Shown in pieces: positions 20,661-33,188 of a stretch of 64,000 nt of DNA (position 1 is the first letter of the stretch; each line of letters starts with the position of its first letter). The position numbers and the translations under genes are program-made. The notes beneath the pieces are model-generated. The model saw only the letters and a program-made list of their open reading frames with translations. It did no database searches and had not been told where the DNA came from. Source of the stretch: Ceraceosorus guamensis (taxonomy: Eukaryota; Basidiomycota; Exobasidiomycetes; Ceraceosorales; Ceraceosoraceae); NCBI RefSeq assembly GCF_003144195.1, contig NW_020290002.1, forward strand, positions 248,001-312,000. Reading direction: 5' to 3'.

Positions 20661-23600
20661 CTACACGGGCGTTTGCCTCGACTTCTCCACCAACTCGTCG
20701 AGCAAGAGATCGAGCACAGAGTATATCAGAGACTTGTTCAAGCGCTTGCTCTGCAAGACAGAGTGCACATCGCGCGCCCCCTTTCGCGCGTTCTCTTTGC
20801 CCATGAAGCTCGCGGCTATGTCCGGTACCAATGCGTAGCACTGTCGAAGCGAATTGATCCTGAGCGAGTCTTTCTCAGCTTGACTTCGGACTGGCGCGGG
20901 CTTCTTCAAGCTACCATTTGGCCATATATTCTCGCGCACTTTCGTCAAGTGGCGCGTCATTGCCAAAGGAGAGGTTCCGCTCGAAAAGGCTTCGCGAATT
21001 TTGCTGTGGTGTTGAGTCGGGAGAAGGAGCGTTCAGATTGAACCCCCCGCATTGGTCAAAGCACAACGGAGACTGACCGCTCGATGGTGCCGCCCAGGGC
21101 TTGCTGTAGCACGATCACGAGCGATTGTCGTCTGAACCACTGGTCTTTTTCGCTGAGCTGGAACACCTCAAACAGCAGCGCACATATGGGCTCTGTAAAA
21201 GGCGTCGATGTCATCTCGCCTTGTGACTCTGCCTGCAGCGGCGACTCGGGCACAGGTGTCGATCCCATAGTGCGGCCGACAAGTCCGGCTGTCAGAAATT
21301 GGCGACTGCTCACGATGGCCGGCAAAGGGATGCCCAAAGAGTCAGTGAGGCCGACAACCATCTCAAAGGCGGCATCCATCGGCGACGCAATGCTCCTGTC
21401 GCTGAGCGTTGGTGCTGTAGCCATGCCCGAGCTTTTGACGGCGGCTTCAAGCGTCGTCTGGAGGACGTGCATCTGCGCTGGATTTAGAAATGCTTCGAGC
21501 TCTGGGCTTGTGCAGATAGTGGGTATAAGGAGCAAGGCCTGAGAAAATGGAGGAACACGACGAATGAGCATCGCGAGGTCATCGACAATGGAGACAGACT
21601 TACCCTGAGCCAATTCTCTAGCGATTGCCGACGTCCTTCGACTAGAGGCGATGGTGAGAAGACCACTATTCGCTTGCTGGGGAACAGGCTTTTCGCGCGA
21701 TGTACTTCAGAGAAGCGCTTGGAGAGGTGGTCGTTCAAGGCCGCAAACTCGCTGTAGCGACGCGCAACAACCCAGCCGCTCTCGACAGGGCGTGCCTCTT
21801 GTGGGTCTTCCCGCGCGTCTTCTTCCGTCACCTGTGACCTTGCCGAGAATTTATCGACCTGGATGTGATACACTGCAAAATCTTTTGCGCCCACTTCTGC
21901 AGCCATGATACTTTCAAACGGTATCGAGACATCAACCAATCCCATCACAAGGCTCGAACGTGCCTTGCGCTCCCGCAGCTCAGCGTGGGCTAGTGAAAGC
22001 TGGCTGAGATCACGAGCCGCTGCTTTCTGGCTCTGTGTCAATAGCCGCAGCTCCTTGACACCAGCGCCGGTAAGTTCTGCTTTGCGAATGAGGGCCGACA
22101 GCAGCTCATGCTGGCGCCGTACGCGCTCCTCATCCGCGCAGAGTCTGGTATGCTCACGTACAAAGTCGAAAGCGAGCTCTGACTCAGCAATCGGCACCGC
22201 CCCCGCCCCCGCAGAATGGTTAGCAGTAGAGGATGAAGGAGCTGCACTAGGTTCGCCGAGCGGCACTGCATCGCCTTCTCCTGAGACACAGGAGCTCGCG
22301 CTCTTGTCAGGATTGTCGGCGTCACCAAAGACTCTGTCACGTTGGCTGGAGCGAGGCCCATCCGAAATAGGTCCACTCGACGATCTTTTGAATGCAGGGC
22401 GCAAGTCTTGCTTTGCTGTTGCTGATCCCCTTGTACCGGTTCTGTAAGAGGGACGCGCCGCCCATGAAGAGCAGCTTGAGCTATTCACGTTACTTGCATG
22501 CGTGCTAGTCAGGTGCGACAGCACCCGTTCACCGGATGTAGCGATCGCACCATCATCGGCGATGAGGTTAGCAAGGGCATCGGCCAAAGCGTCCATCCGG
22601 TCTGCTCGAAGGGTGAGTGGCGCTTCTTCGGTGTCATTCTGGTCTGCACTATCATCAGCCTCTCCATCCTCAAACAGACTCTCGCGGAAAAGCGGAGGCC
22701 TTTCGCTCGGGCTGCGAACAGTACCAGCACCGCCAATCAAAAGGTCGAGATTGTGTGTTGCACGGCTGCCTTTCCTGGCGACCTTCGAAATGCCGCGAGT
22801 TCTTGCAAGAGGCTCAGTGCCGGCTTGTGTTGGAAGCGCGAGCGAAGCGGACCGCGTTCGGTGGATCGGCTCGTGCCCAAAGAGGTCAGCAGAATGCATG
22901 CTTCGATCCATTGCTTGTTCCACTGTTTCGTCGTCGATGCTTCGTCGCGAACGATCAGCGGACGTGATAGCTTGAGAAGTATGCAGCTGCCGTGCGTCCG
23001 AGCCGGTGTCGCGTGCAAGCTCTCGCCTAGCTCGTGCGAAAGCGCGGCTTCGAACAAAGCTTGGCCAGTATTCTTCAAGGAGCTCCATCTCTATCTGATG
23101 ATGAGCCTTAAGGACGCTCCTCCGTGCCGCTTTCAATTCTGTGTGCGTCATGACAGCGTTAGGCTTAGACGACTCTTGCGTAGCCCTAATGACCGCTTCT
23201 TTGTCTCGGATATTGATGCAGGTGAGTCCTGAGAAGTAGTGGTCCACGAACGGTCGCAGGTCCGCGAGGAGAACGTCAAGAGCATCTCGCGAAGCGTTCT
23301 GGGACCGAGCCGAATGGCGCGCGGCATCTTCTTCTTCGGCATCGCTATCGACCTCCTCGAGCGGCTGTCGAAAGACGGACATCGACATCCAGCATTGCAC
23401 GAGCTGACCTGCGCCTCGACGTTCCATCCACTCTAGGAAATGAGACAAAGCGAGCGAATTCTTGAGAACGGTCTGCAGAGTGACTGGAGCCGGGTCAAAA
23501 GTGGTGTCGAGTTCCATGTGCTTTGGCACGTCGTCCGCTGGCAAGGCTTTGGCAACAGCCTCAGACTTGACATTATCGAGCTGGGCAAGCCGAGCATCGA

Positions 23601-24930
23601 CAGCCACGATGCCCTCTTTCATACGCTTGTACTGCCGTGTCGAGTCTGTTTGCAAGCCGCTCCCGCCGGTGACACTCTGCATCTTGTTAGCTTCGCGCAC
23701 GAGAGCGGTCTTGAGCCGACGAGCTTGTGCCTCGTCCATGCTACGAATGGCGAGAGGGGAGGGTATTCCTGACGCGGGGCCACGCTTGATCCGGTCACTG
23801 AGAGCGACGTCGTTGTAAGACGAGAGATGCGAGTCCTTGCCGCCTCTGGTGCGCGAGTGCATTTGCTCTCTGTCCAACGTCTCACGGAGCTGGGTGATCA
23901 GCTTCTGCTCTTGCAGTGCGACAGAAGCCTGATGCTCGAGCATCGAGTTGATGGTGTCTGGGTCCGACAAAGAGTCGACCAGCGGCGCGAGGACAGTGCA
24001 GGCGAGAAGTTCCCGTGCGACGATGCGCACAGCTGGGCTGCGAAGCTCTTCCTCAGGCAACAGCACGGCCAGGATACGTTCGGCGCTGGAGCGCAAATGA
24101 GCTTGTTCGGTGTGTCGAGTGTCTAGCGTCGAGGTTGATGCGACAGCAGCATGCAGCGAGCCTCCGCAGGCCTCGTACGCCTTTGCAAGGAAAATGTCCG
24201 TAGTTGAGTCTCCTGAAAGCTGGTTCGGGTCCCCTGCCCCTGCCAGAGGAGGTCCATGGAGTCGGAGCACAGCTTTGCGGTGCACACTGATGTGACTTGT
24301 CACTTTCGGCAAGACTCCGCGGACAACGAGGGTTGACAGGTCGAGCCGAGATCCACTTTCGCCCAGCGTGCGCAGGACATGCCGCAGAGCGCGGTCCACA
24401 GCACGCAAGAAATTGCTGGACGTCACTTCACCGCCCGAACCACTACGCGCTGTAAGAGGCGTATGCCACGGAGAGACGAAGTCGCGGATGGTCCACTTGA
24501 TTATGGTATCCGCAACATCGCTCAGGGGCTTGCTCGCTGGCCACAAAGATGAGGTGGGAGGTCGAGGTCTGTTGATATCCCGACGAAGCTTGGCCCACGC
24601 GGTGGGTTGAGTGAACGAAAGCTGTGGTCGAGATGACCCGTCAAGGCGAGGCTCATCACGAGTGCGGAGAAGTTGGCGTTGGTCTGCCAGGTAAGCAAGG
24701 ACTACGACCGATGCTGGTATCGCTGTAAAAGCGAATAGGGTGAAGCAGATGGCGAAGATGTTACAGAGCCACGTTGGTAGCGAGACTGAATCAACCCAAA
24801 GCGACAGAAGGGCTGCAGCCGCAGCGAATACACCCAAGACGTGCCATTTCAGACTTTCAGCTGATGACGCGAGGGTCGCTTCTGCGCTGACAGGAGAAGA
24901 TCGTACCTTGGCGCCGCTCGGATCTGCCAT
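20661..24930 (-). CDS. MDM1: MDM1/SNX13-like sorting nexin (TM-PXA-RGS-PX-Nexin_C)
   Basis: Three exons (21604-24930, 21078-21538, 20661-21003) join in phase to 1376 residues. Two hydrophobic segments lie near residues 29-48 and 57-80. A PXA domain follows (about 130-330, beginning VADTIIKWTIRDFVSPWHTP). An RGS-like domain starts near residue 490 (SLALSHFLEWMERRG...LVQCW). A PX domain lies near 1015-1109 (FAVYHIQVDK, ARRYSEFAALNDHL, LFPSKRI). The last two exons encode the Nexin_C domain (KIREAFSSGTSPLAMTRHLT and onward). Yeast Mdm1 and animal SNX13/14/25 share this order; they tether the ER to vacuole/lysosome or lipid droplets. The start MADPSGAK at 24930 is the first ATG in the frame. A Ser-rich linker separates RGS and PX. 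The gene converges on the SDR gene. Confidence 0.92.
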
Positions 24931-26566
24931 CTCTGAGCTGGCTAGGGGCGACTTCTGACGGATGTGCGATGCTCCGCAGCCGAACGGAACATCATGGATT
25001 CGCTTGCAGGAGACGATAGCTCGAAGAAGAGGTAGCAAAGCTCAGCTTGTGTGTGCCACCACAGGCTGAGGAGGGATGCCTCTTCGCGCGAGTATGTGAG
25101 CGAATCAACGAATGGTGACTATCGTGCTTTCTCGAGGAGAGCGTCGAAGACTGCGAGAGGTGAATAAGGAATGCCTTTGTCGATCAGCCTTGGCGTGGTT
25201 GTTCAACTCGTGATTGCGGCTAAATTGACATAGCCGCGCTGCGCTTGCGCGATACAATGCTCGCCTTCTACCGGCCGAGAACTGCTGCGCGGTGGACAAA
25301 GGATTTGCAACCGCGCTTGGAATCATCAAGATTCAGATTGCGATGCCGCACAGGCATGCAAAGTTCTAACACGATCGGCGAAAGCTGTCGTCATTGAGAA
25401 CCGAGGCTGCCGTTGAGCATGGCGTTCGTGATTAGCTACGCTGAGCCCGAAGCCGAGAGACATGTCGGTCGACGTTGCGTGTCAAGCATCCAGTCATAAT
25501 AGAAACCGCGCTCATATATAGCATCGATGCTGCATGGCTGCAGGGGGCGCTGTGAGCTCCACGTGATCTTGAGTTTTCGGAGCGCATATGAGACCTGCGA
25601 TGACGTGTGCGACGGGGTGTTTCACACAGCAGCAGCGGGTCACGCGCATGAATCGTGTAGTCACGAGTCGTGACTTGAATCGATGTCGCGACTCTCTCCA
25701 GCTCTGAAGGTGAATGCAACGGCTCACTATATACGGCGAACGCAGACGCCGTTCACCGCGCGTTGCTGCATGCTGTTTGATGTCTGCTGCGCCCTGCCCG
25801 ACTTTGTGGCGCCCGCTTCGCAGCAGCAGCTATACCGTACACATATGTATGCGCGCACGGGATAGACAGCAACGTGAACAAACGAATCACAGCAAACCTT
25901 TCACTATTGTAACTCGATCCATCAGCCGCGACAGCAAACACGTAAGCGCTTGCCGGGAACCTCTGCGTTTGTGCAGCGCCAGCAGCTATAGCAGCAAGCA
26001 CACTTTCACCCCTTTGTCTCTCATTTAGGCGCAGCAGCAGCGGCCGCGCGTCCTTTCTAGCTGTTGCCAGCCTGCATATACGGGACTTCGCTTGCCGCGC
26101 TCCAGGTTTGAGAAGAACCTATTCTACATTAACTCACATTCTCGTGACGCCGAGACGAGCAGAACAGCAATAAACGGACGAGGATCGAGACTTGACTGCG
26201 CAGCTCCACTTTCCATCCCTCACCTACAGCACACTCATCCGCCTCGCGGCGCCGTCCATATAACCTCGCCAAACCTGCATGGCAAGCAAGCAAGCAAAAC
26301 AGCAAGCAAGCATCAGCTGCCAAGCTCTCAGCTTTCATCAATCAGTCTCAGAGATTGCGAATCACAATAAGCTCTGCCCCGCTCTTCCGCCTATATCAAT
26401 AGCTGCAGCTTCAGTGCATCCCTCTCTGCAGCACGCAGTCTGCAATCACCTTGACAACGGGCACCGAAGTACGCTCGCGACCGTAGAAGACTTGTGACTC
26501 AAAAGGAGACTCACGACTCACGCGACTGCTGGGGACTCGATCGCGACTGCGCATCGGCCTACGCGC
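24931..26566. promoter_or_regulatory. Divergent intergenic region between MDM1 and the M16 protease
   Basis: 1.6 kb separate two divergent start codons. A near-palindromic AGTCACGAGTCGTGACT word lies near 25658-25674, and ACTCACGACTCACG lies near 26509-26522. AGC-rich and AAGC-repeat stretches lie at about 26025-26045 and 26280-26310. I found no gene on either strand. Confidence 0.5.
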
Positions 26567-29500
26567 ATGCTACCTCTTCGGTTATCCGCGGCGCGAGGTC
26601 TTCCTCGAATCTTCGCCAGGACTGCCGCCGCTGCTCATCGCACACCTTCTTCCGCATCACCAGTCTCGTCTGCCGCTCGCATCGCTCTAGATTCTCTTCT
26701 TCGAGCTAGCTTGACTCCCGCTTCGCTTCACGCCAAGCAGCTTTCGACCTCTTCACCTCGCTCTGCGCCTGGCGATACGGGTCCGATCGACCGGGCACGT
26801 CGCGCAACTCGCACTCGCGACCAATCAAGCCACGCCGCAACCGACGCGACTCGTATCAAGCTCCACAGGTGAGTGCCAAGCCAATGTGGATTCATCCCAT
26901 CGCTTGATGGCGTCCATGTCGCCGATACGTAACCCATCGCTTATTATCGTCCCATCGCCCCCACCCCAGCGAAATGTCGGAAGCATCGCGCGCGCCCGGC
27001 AGCTCTCGAGCACTGGCTACGGCCGCTACCACTTCCATTTCCGGTTCTGCTCCTTTGGAATCTCTACCCCCCGGGTTCGAGATCACTCCCAGTGTTGACG
27101 GCAACGACGCAGCATCCTATGCCGTCTTTACCAGGCCGCTGGAGCTGAGCGGTCAAGATGACAGATCCTATCGGCTCATCAGGCTAGCAAACGGTCTCGA
27201 GGCGCTCGTGATTCACGACACAGAGACCGACAAGGCAAGCGCAGCGATGGACGTTCGCGTCGGACACTTGTCGGACCCGGAAGAGCTGCAGGGCTTGGCT
27301 CACTTTTGCGAGCATCTGCTTTTCATGGGAACCCAAAAGTACCCGAGGGAGAATGAGTACAGCGAGTACCTGTCCAACAACAGCGGTGCTTCGAACGCAT
27401 ACACCGGCATGGAGAACACCAACTACTTTTTCGACGTGGGCCACTCCCATCTCGAAGGCGCTCTCGACCGCTTCTCCCAATTCTTTATAAGCCCGCTTTT
27501 TGATCCAGGCTGCACCGAGCGGGAAATCAGAGCTGTCGATTCGGAGCACAAGAAGAATCTGCAAAGCGATGCTTGGCGGTCTTTTCAGCTCGAAAAGAGC
27601 TTGAGCGACCCTCGGCATCCTTACTCGCACTTCGGAACGGGCAATCTCAAGACGCTGTGGGATGATCCGAAAGGCAAAGGCATGGACGTCCGGGACGAGC
27701 TGCTCAAGTTCCACGACAAGTACTACAGCGCCAATGTCATGCGGTTGGTCGTTCTCGGCAGAGGTGAGTCGAAGTGCAGAGCGGAGGTCAGAGCGGCATG
27801 CTCTTTTCGTTGGCGAACAAAGCAGAACACGCGCAGTCAACAAGCGGATTGCTCACCACGTCTGCATGCCTTGCTATGCAGAGAGCCTCGATCAATTGAC
27901 ACACTGGGTGGTGGACAAGTTCTCTGGCGTTCGCAACAAAGGCGTGGCAGCCCCTACTTTCCCAGGCTCTCCGCTCGGAGCGGAGCAATTGCAGACTCAG
28001 GTCTTCTTCCGTAGCGTCAAGGACATTCGCCTGCTCGATGTGACCTTTCCCATTCCTGATCAAGGACCTCATTTCCGCTCCAAGCCTGGTCAGATCGTGA
28101 GCCACTTCGTGGGACACGAAGGTGTGGGATCGATCCTATCTCATCTCAAAGCCAAAGGCTGGGCGAATCACCTCAGCGCTGGGGCTACGAATGGAGCGGA
28201 CGGCTTCGAATTCTTCAAGATCAGCGTCGACCTCACACAAAGCGGACTGCAAAACTACCAGGAAGTCGTCCAAGGCATCTTCCAATACATTGACTTGCTG
28301 CGCGCTTCCGCTGTTCCCGAGTGGTCCTTCAAGGAGGTGCAGCAGCTTTGCGACCTGGCCTACCGCTTCAAGGAGAAAGTCCCGCCAGCATCTTATGCGT
28401 CAGCTCTGGCGACTCAGATGCAAATGCCATTCCCTCGCGAGTGGGTCCTCTCCGGCCCTTACTTGACGCGCGAGTTCGATCAAGATCTCATTCGCAAGAC
28501 CATCGACTGCCTCACCCCCGCCAATTGCCGAATTACGGTAGCTGCGCAAAACATGCCGGATGGATCAAAGGACTGGGCAGCGAGGGAGAAGTGGTATGGA
28601 ACAGAGTACAAGCTCACCACCTTGCCTGAGACGCTGTTGAGGCCAAGCAATGGTCATGTGTCGGAAGGACTGGCGTTGCCCAAACGCAACGACTTTGTGC
28701 CGTCCGACCTTGAAGTGGCAAGCGTCGAGGCTTTCCGCCAGCCAGGCTACAGACCCACAAAGCGCCCAACGCTTTTAAGCAACACGCCGCTGGGTCGTTT
28801 GTGGCACAAGCGCGATGACCAATTCCTCATGCCCAAAGCCAATTTGTTCATGCTTCTTCGCAGTCCGCTCATCGATGCGACTCCAAACAACGCCGTAAAG
28901 TCCCGCGTATTCGTAGAGCTTGTCAAGGATGCGCTGACGGAGTACTCCTACGACGCCGAGCTTGCCGGTCTTGGATACAACATCGAATCGCAAGCTGATG
29001 GTATCGGTCTGAGCGTCGACGGATACAGCCACAAGCTTCCCGTTCTTTGTCGCTACATCCTCGAGGAGATTGCCAAATTCAAAGTGGATCCCAAGCGTTT
29101 CGACATCATCAAGGACTCTGTTCGACGAGGCTACCAAAATTTCAGCCTAGAGGCACCATATCAGCACGCCAACTACTACATGACGTACCTTTTAGTCGAG
29201 CGCATGTGGACAGCAGAGGAAAAGCTAGTCGAACTAGAGCTCTTGACGCCCGACGATCTGCAGCGTTTCCTCCCTGATCTCCTTGGTCGCCTGCACATCG
29301 AGACGCTCGCGCACGGAAATGTCACGCCGGCACGAGCGGGTGAGCTCATGGCTCTTGCTGAGGATATTCTCGCGCCAAAGCCCCTGGCTGCGAGCGAGCT
29401 TGTGTCCCATCGCTCTCTCATATTGCCGAGACCATGCAACTTCTCATGGTCGCGGGAGGTCGCCAATGTTGACAACGTCAACTCTTCTGTCGAGTACTAC

Positions 29501-30481
29501 TGCCAGATCGGAGACCCAGTGGACTTCAAGCAGCGAGCCACTCTTGCTCTGCTCGCTCAGATCGCTTCCGAGCCCGTCTTTGATCAGCTTCGCACCAAGG
29601 AACAGCTCGGCTACTTGGTGTTCAGCAGCCCCCGCAAGACGATTGGCAGCATGGGCTTCCGCATCTTGGTCCAGTCCGAGAGGGATTCTCGTTACGTCGA
29701 ATCCCGCATCGATGCCTTCTTGGACCAATTCAAGGCGCACTTGGAAGGTTTGAGTGAGAGCGAATTTTTGGCGCAGCGCGAGAGCCTGATCCACAAGAAG
29801 CTTGAGGTGCCTAAAAACCTGTACGAGGAGTCGAGTCGCTTCTGGTTCCACATTCATTCCGGATACTACGACTTCCTGCAGCGAGACGTGGACGTCGCTT
29901 CGCTCCGCAAACTCGCAAAGCGAGATGTGGTGGATCTGTTCAACACGTACATTCACCACTCGAGCCCGACCAGATCCAAGGTGTGCGTGCATTTGCGATC
30001 TCAGGTCAAGCCGCAGCGCTTCGGCGTGCAAGCTGGGGAGAGACTGCGCGAGGTAGCGAGAAGCAGTGGTATTCCCATTAGCGAAGACGAATTTGCTGCG
30101 CTCAAGGCTCAGCAGCCCAACGTAGAGATGGTCAAGGAGTACACGAGGGCCAATCTGACTCGAGCAGACCCTCCGATCGACGAAGCAAAGACGGCTCAGC
30201 TGATGGCTACGATCGACAAGCTCGCTACCGAAAACCCCGCCGAAGCAGACATGGCTGAAGATGATGTGGCGAAGGAGCAATCGAGGAGAGAAGCGTCGAC
30301 AGAGGTGGAAATTACCGACGTCAATGTCTTCAAGGCTGGCCTGCAACCTTCTAGAGCTGCTCAGCCCGTCAGACCGTGGGATGACTTCACCTCGGAACCA
30401 GCTGCGGACAGCGAGGAGCGCGGATATGCTCGAGGATCGGATGCGTCGCCAACGCAAAAGCCGCCCAATGCTAATCTGTAG
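26567..30481 (+). CDS. STE23: Insulysin-type M16 metalloprotease with mitochondrial-like presequence
   Basis: Three exons (26567-26868, 26970-27763, 27882-30481) join in phase to 1231 residues. Exon 1 (about 100 residues, starting [19 protein letters not shown]) is rich in Arg, Ser and Ala and lacks acids, as in mitochondrial presequences. The inverted zinc motif HFCEH begins at residue 212, with the downstream ligand region [30 protein letters not shown] and [15 protein letters not shown] are standard insulysin segments. These cage-like enzymes degrade small peptides; yeast Ste23 also trims a-factor. An in-frame ATG (MSEASRAPG) lies at 26974, just inside exon 2, so a shorter form without the presequence is possible. 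The C-terminal 150 residues are acidic and variable. The gene ends 512 bp from the convergent GMC gene. Confidence 0.95.
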
Positions 30482-30993
30482 ACGCCATGCCCCGATCACA
30501 AGTCTTTTCCCAATGCAACAAACGCGATACAAAACCTTTCTCACCACTCGCTCTCGCTCTCTCCCCATTCGCTTTCAATGTCCTTGATGGCCGCTTGACA
30601 TGAGAGCAACACGTCCATAGTGACCAGTCTCGCTTCTTCGTGCATTCGCTTTTCAGTTGCGTGCCCGGCAAGACGATTGTCACGCGCCCGCCTCGCACGA
30701 GAATTCGATCAGGGTCGATGCGATTATGCTGCACATGTTCCGCCAAGGCGAAGGTGAGGAAGAATCACAAGACGAGCGAAAGGGTGAAAGAGGTGCGCAT
30801 CGCTGGGTGGGTGGAAGAAAGTATGCGTTGCGTCATGGTATGTGCGAAGAGATGCGGGAACAGAGAATGCAAGTCTTTTGATTGTCCTTGGGGTTGTGTT
30901 TCTGTAGCAAAGTCCGTAGATGTGCTGGCGTGGTGCTGGAGGCGCCAAGTCTATTGCTGAGGGCCAGTGTGTGAGAAGCCTGTTTAAAGGCCA
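30482..30993. other. Convergent 3' gap between the M16 protease and GMC genes
   Basis: About 510 bp between two stop codons, with no gene visible; it is probably the two 3' UTRs. Confidence 0.6.
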
Positions 30994-33188
30994 TCACAGC
31001 AACAAGGAGGCGATAATCACAGCTAAGAGAGCGCCCAGGTAGGTGGTGGGTCTAGCAAGAGCACTAGTGCCATTGCCGCTGCCGCTGCCGTTGCCGTTGT
31101 TGGAGCCGGGTCCGCCCGTAGCGCCAGGTGCGCCGTCCGTCTGACCCGCCGAGTCGTTGTCCGATCTGGGCGGTGCAGATCCAGTGTAGCCCCTGCCTTG
31201 AGCATGCGCCACGATAATCTCCGCAGCCACCTCTGCTGCTCCGTACAGTGGTGCCATGAGGTGGCACGAAAGGGGCGAAGAGAGGATGGAAGCGTCGACA
31301 ACGCGCAGGTTCGAGGTACCGTACACCATGAGGTTCGCATCCACCACACCTCCATCTTCTCGCGGCAGCATGGAAGAGGTCGAAGAAGGATGGTACTCTG
31401 TGCCCACGCTATTCCTGGCATACGTCTCGAAGTCGTTGTCCGCCTGGACATTTGTGCCGGGGCTGTTCTCATTTCCAAGACTGTTCGACAGGGGTTGAGC
31501 GTTACCCACACGCCTGGCCAGCTTCAAACCCTCCCGCATGAGTGCGAGATCGAAATTGACGCCAAAGACGTTGGGATTGATCTCTGGCGCAGTGAAGGGG
31601 TCGTTGGATGTTGCGCGGACGTAGCCTCGACTCATCGGGTGCTGCAGAGCGACCTGGACCTGCATTGAGCCGAACACATAGGCCCACAGGAGCTCAATAG
31701 CACCAATGGCACTGCCTTCGCTAAACACGGCCTGCAATTGAGCTTCGCGCGTAACGTTCCATGCTCGTTTGACCTCATCGCGAGCATCGGAAGCTGCGTC
31801 TGCTTGAGCCATCTGTGCTCTGGCTTGCTGGACCAGCTCAGCAGTGTAGTTGCCTAGCAGAGTGTTCATCGTCGTGTAGCCGGTGGCGGCGTTGACGTAG
31901 GAGTCGGCAACAGCATTGCCCGTCACCGCTTGTGCAGGCATCTCGACGTTGCCCTGGGGAGCCCAAGCGACGGAAGTGACGACGTGGTCGTTGAGATTCT
32001 CGCCGACACCAGGCAGGTCGATGACGGTGTCCACGCCGATGGAAGCGAGGTGCTGCTGGTTACCGATGCCAGAGAGCTGCAAAATCTGAGGCGTGTTGAC
32101 AGAACCACCGCTGACGATCACCTCACGGTTGGCATTGACCGTCTTGACATCTGCTCCTCGTGACGCCGCATATTGGACACCGGTCGCTCGGATGTTTGCT
32201 GGGTCCGACGAATCCAGCAGAACTCTAGTTACCTGGTGGCCCGTGAGCACGTGCAGGTTGGGTCTGTTTTGTGCCGGGTCGAGGTACCCGTTTCGCGCAA
32301 AACTGCGATGCCAGTTGTCTTGGGGATTGATTGCGCTAGTGGCTACGAAGGCGCCAGAACTGCTGCCGCCGTACGCATCGTCCGAGATGGGTGTTCCGGT
32401 ATTCGCCATGGATTGCAGAAAGTCATTTGTGGTCGGGAACGCGGCACCTGGCCAGCTGTGGTGGATGGGTCCTGAGCTTCCGTGCGAGGCTTCGTTGTAG
32501 CGCAGATCGGGCAAGACGTTGCGGACACGGCCGGTGGGCGGAACGAAGGTTTCGCTCTTCTTCATCGCGCGGAAAATGTTGTCCCAGCCCCAGATATCCG
32601 GCGCACTGATCAAGCTGGCCAGACTGTCGTGCTCCGCCTTATTGCTTCGCACGAGGTACAACCCGTTGATAGCAGAGGAGCCTCCCAAAACTTTGCCTCG
32701 AGGCCAATCCAAATTCCTGCCATTCGCCCCAGCCTGAGACGACGTCTGCCACTGCCAATCGTACTGCGTCTTGACAGCAGAATCGTAGAGATTGCCAGTA
32801 GGCACCAGGAACTTGTTCTGGTCCGCGCCGTACACATCCCCTCCTGCCTCAATGACCGCTACCGTAACGTTGGATACTTCCGAGAGCCGCGATGCCACCG
32901 TGAGCCCAGCAAGCCCGCCGCCAACGATGATGTAGTCATAGCTTTGACCTGTGCGAGGCGACGCAAGGGATGAGCGATAACCATCAAGTGGTCCACATAT
33001 AACGAGTACGCACCTTCAAGATCGTTGCCATTGCCAGTGACTGACCTCCTCATCATGTTGGCGTGGTGAGAGTAGGCCGAGTCAAATTGCGCTCGATCCT
33101 GAATTGTGGCAGCCAAGACGCTAGAACCTGCGGCAGCGAGACCGACGGCAGCCACGGCAGCTGTTTTGATAGGCGCCGTGAAATGCAT
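30994..33188 (-). CDS. Secreted, probably GPI-anchored GMC oxidoreductase
   Basis: Two exons (33014-33188 and 30994-32948) give 709 residues. The N-terminus MHFTAPIKTAAVAAVGLAAA is a signal peptide. The FAD motif YDYIIVGGGLAGLTVASRL spans the start of exon 2, followed by VIEAGG and the GMC signature region around WPRGKVLGGSSAINGLYLVR. Near the C-terminus, EYHPSSTSSMLPREDGGVVD carries the catalytic His, and SPLSCHLMAPLYGAAEVAAE the second His region. The protein ends in a Gly/Asn/Ser-rich linker and a hydrophobic tail (YLGALLAVIIASLLL) typical of GPI anchoring. The family includes aryl-alcohol oxidases, glucose oxidases and choline dehydrogenase-like enzymes; the substrate is not readable. It would act at the cell surface or wall, perhaps making H2O2. 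The start is the first ATG in the frame. Confidence 0.92.

Noticed and set aside
29444-30568. 374-codon frame on the minus strand
   Set aside because: Antisense shadow of the insulysin-type protease, whose plus-strand frame is conserved.
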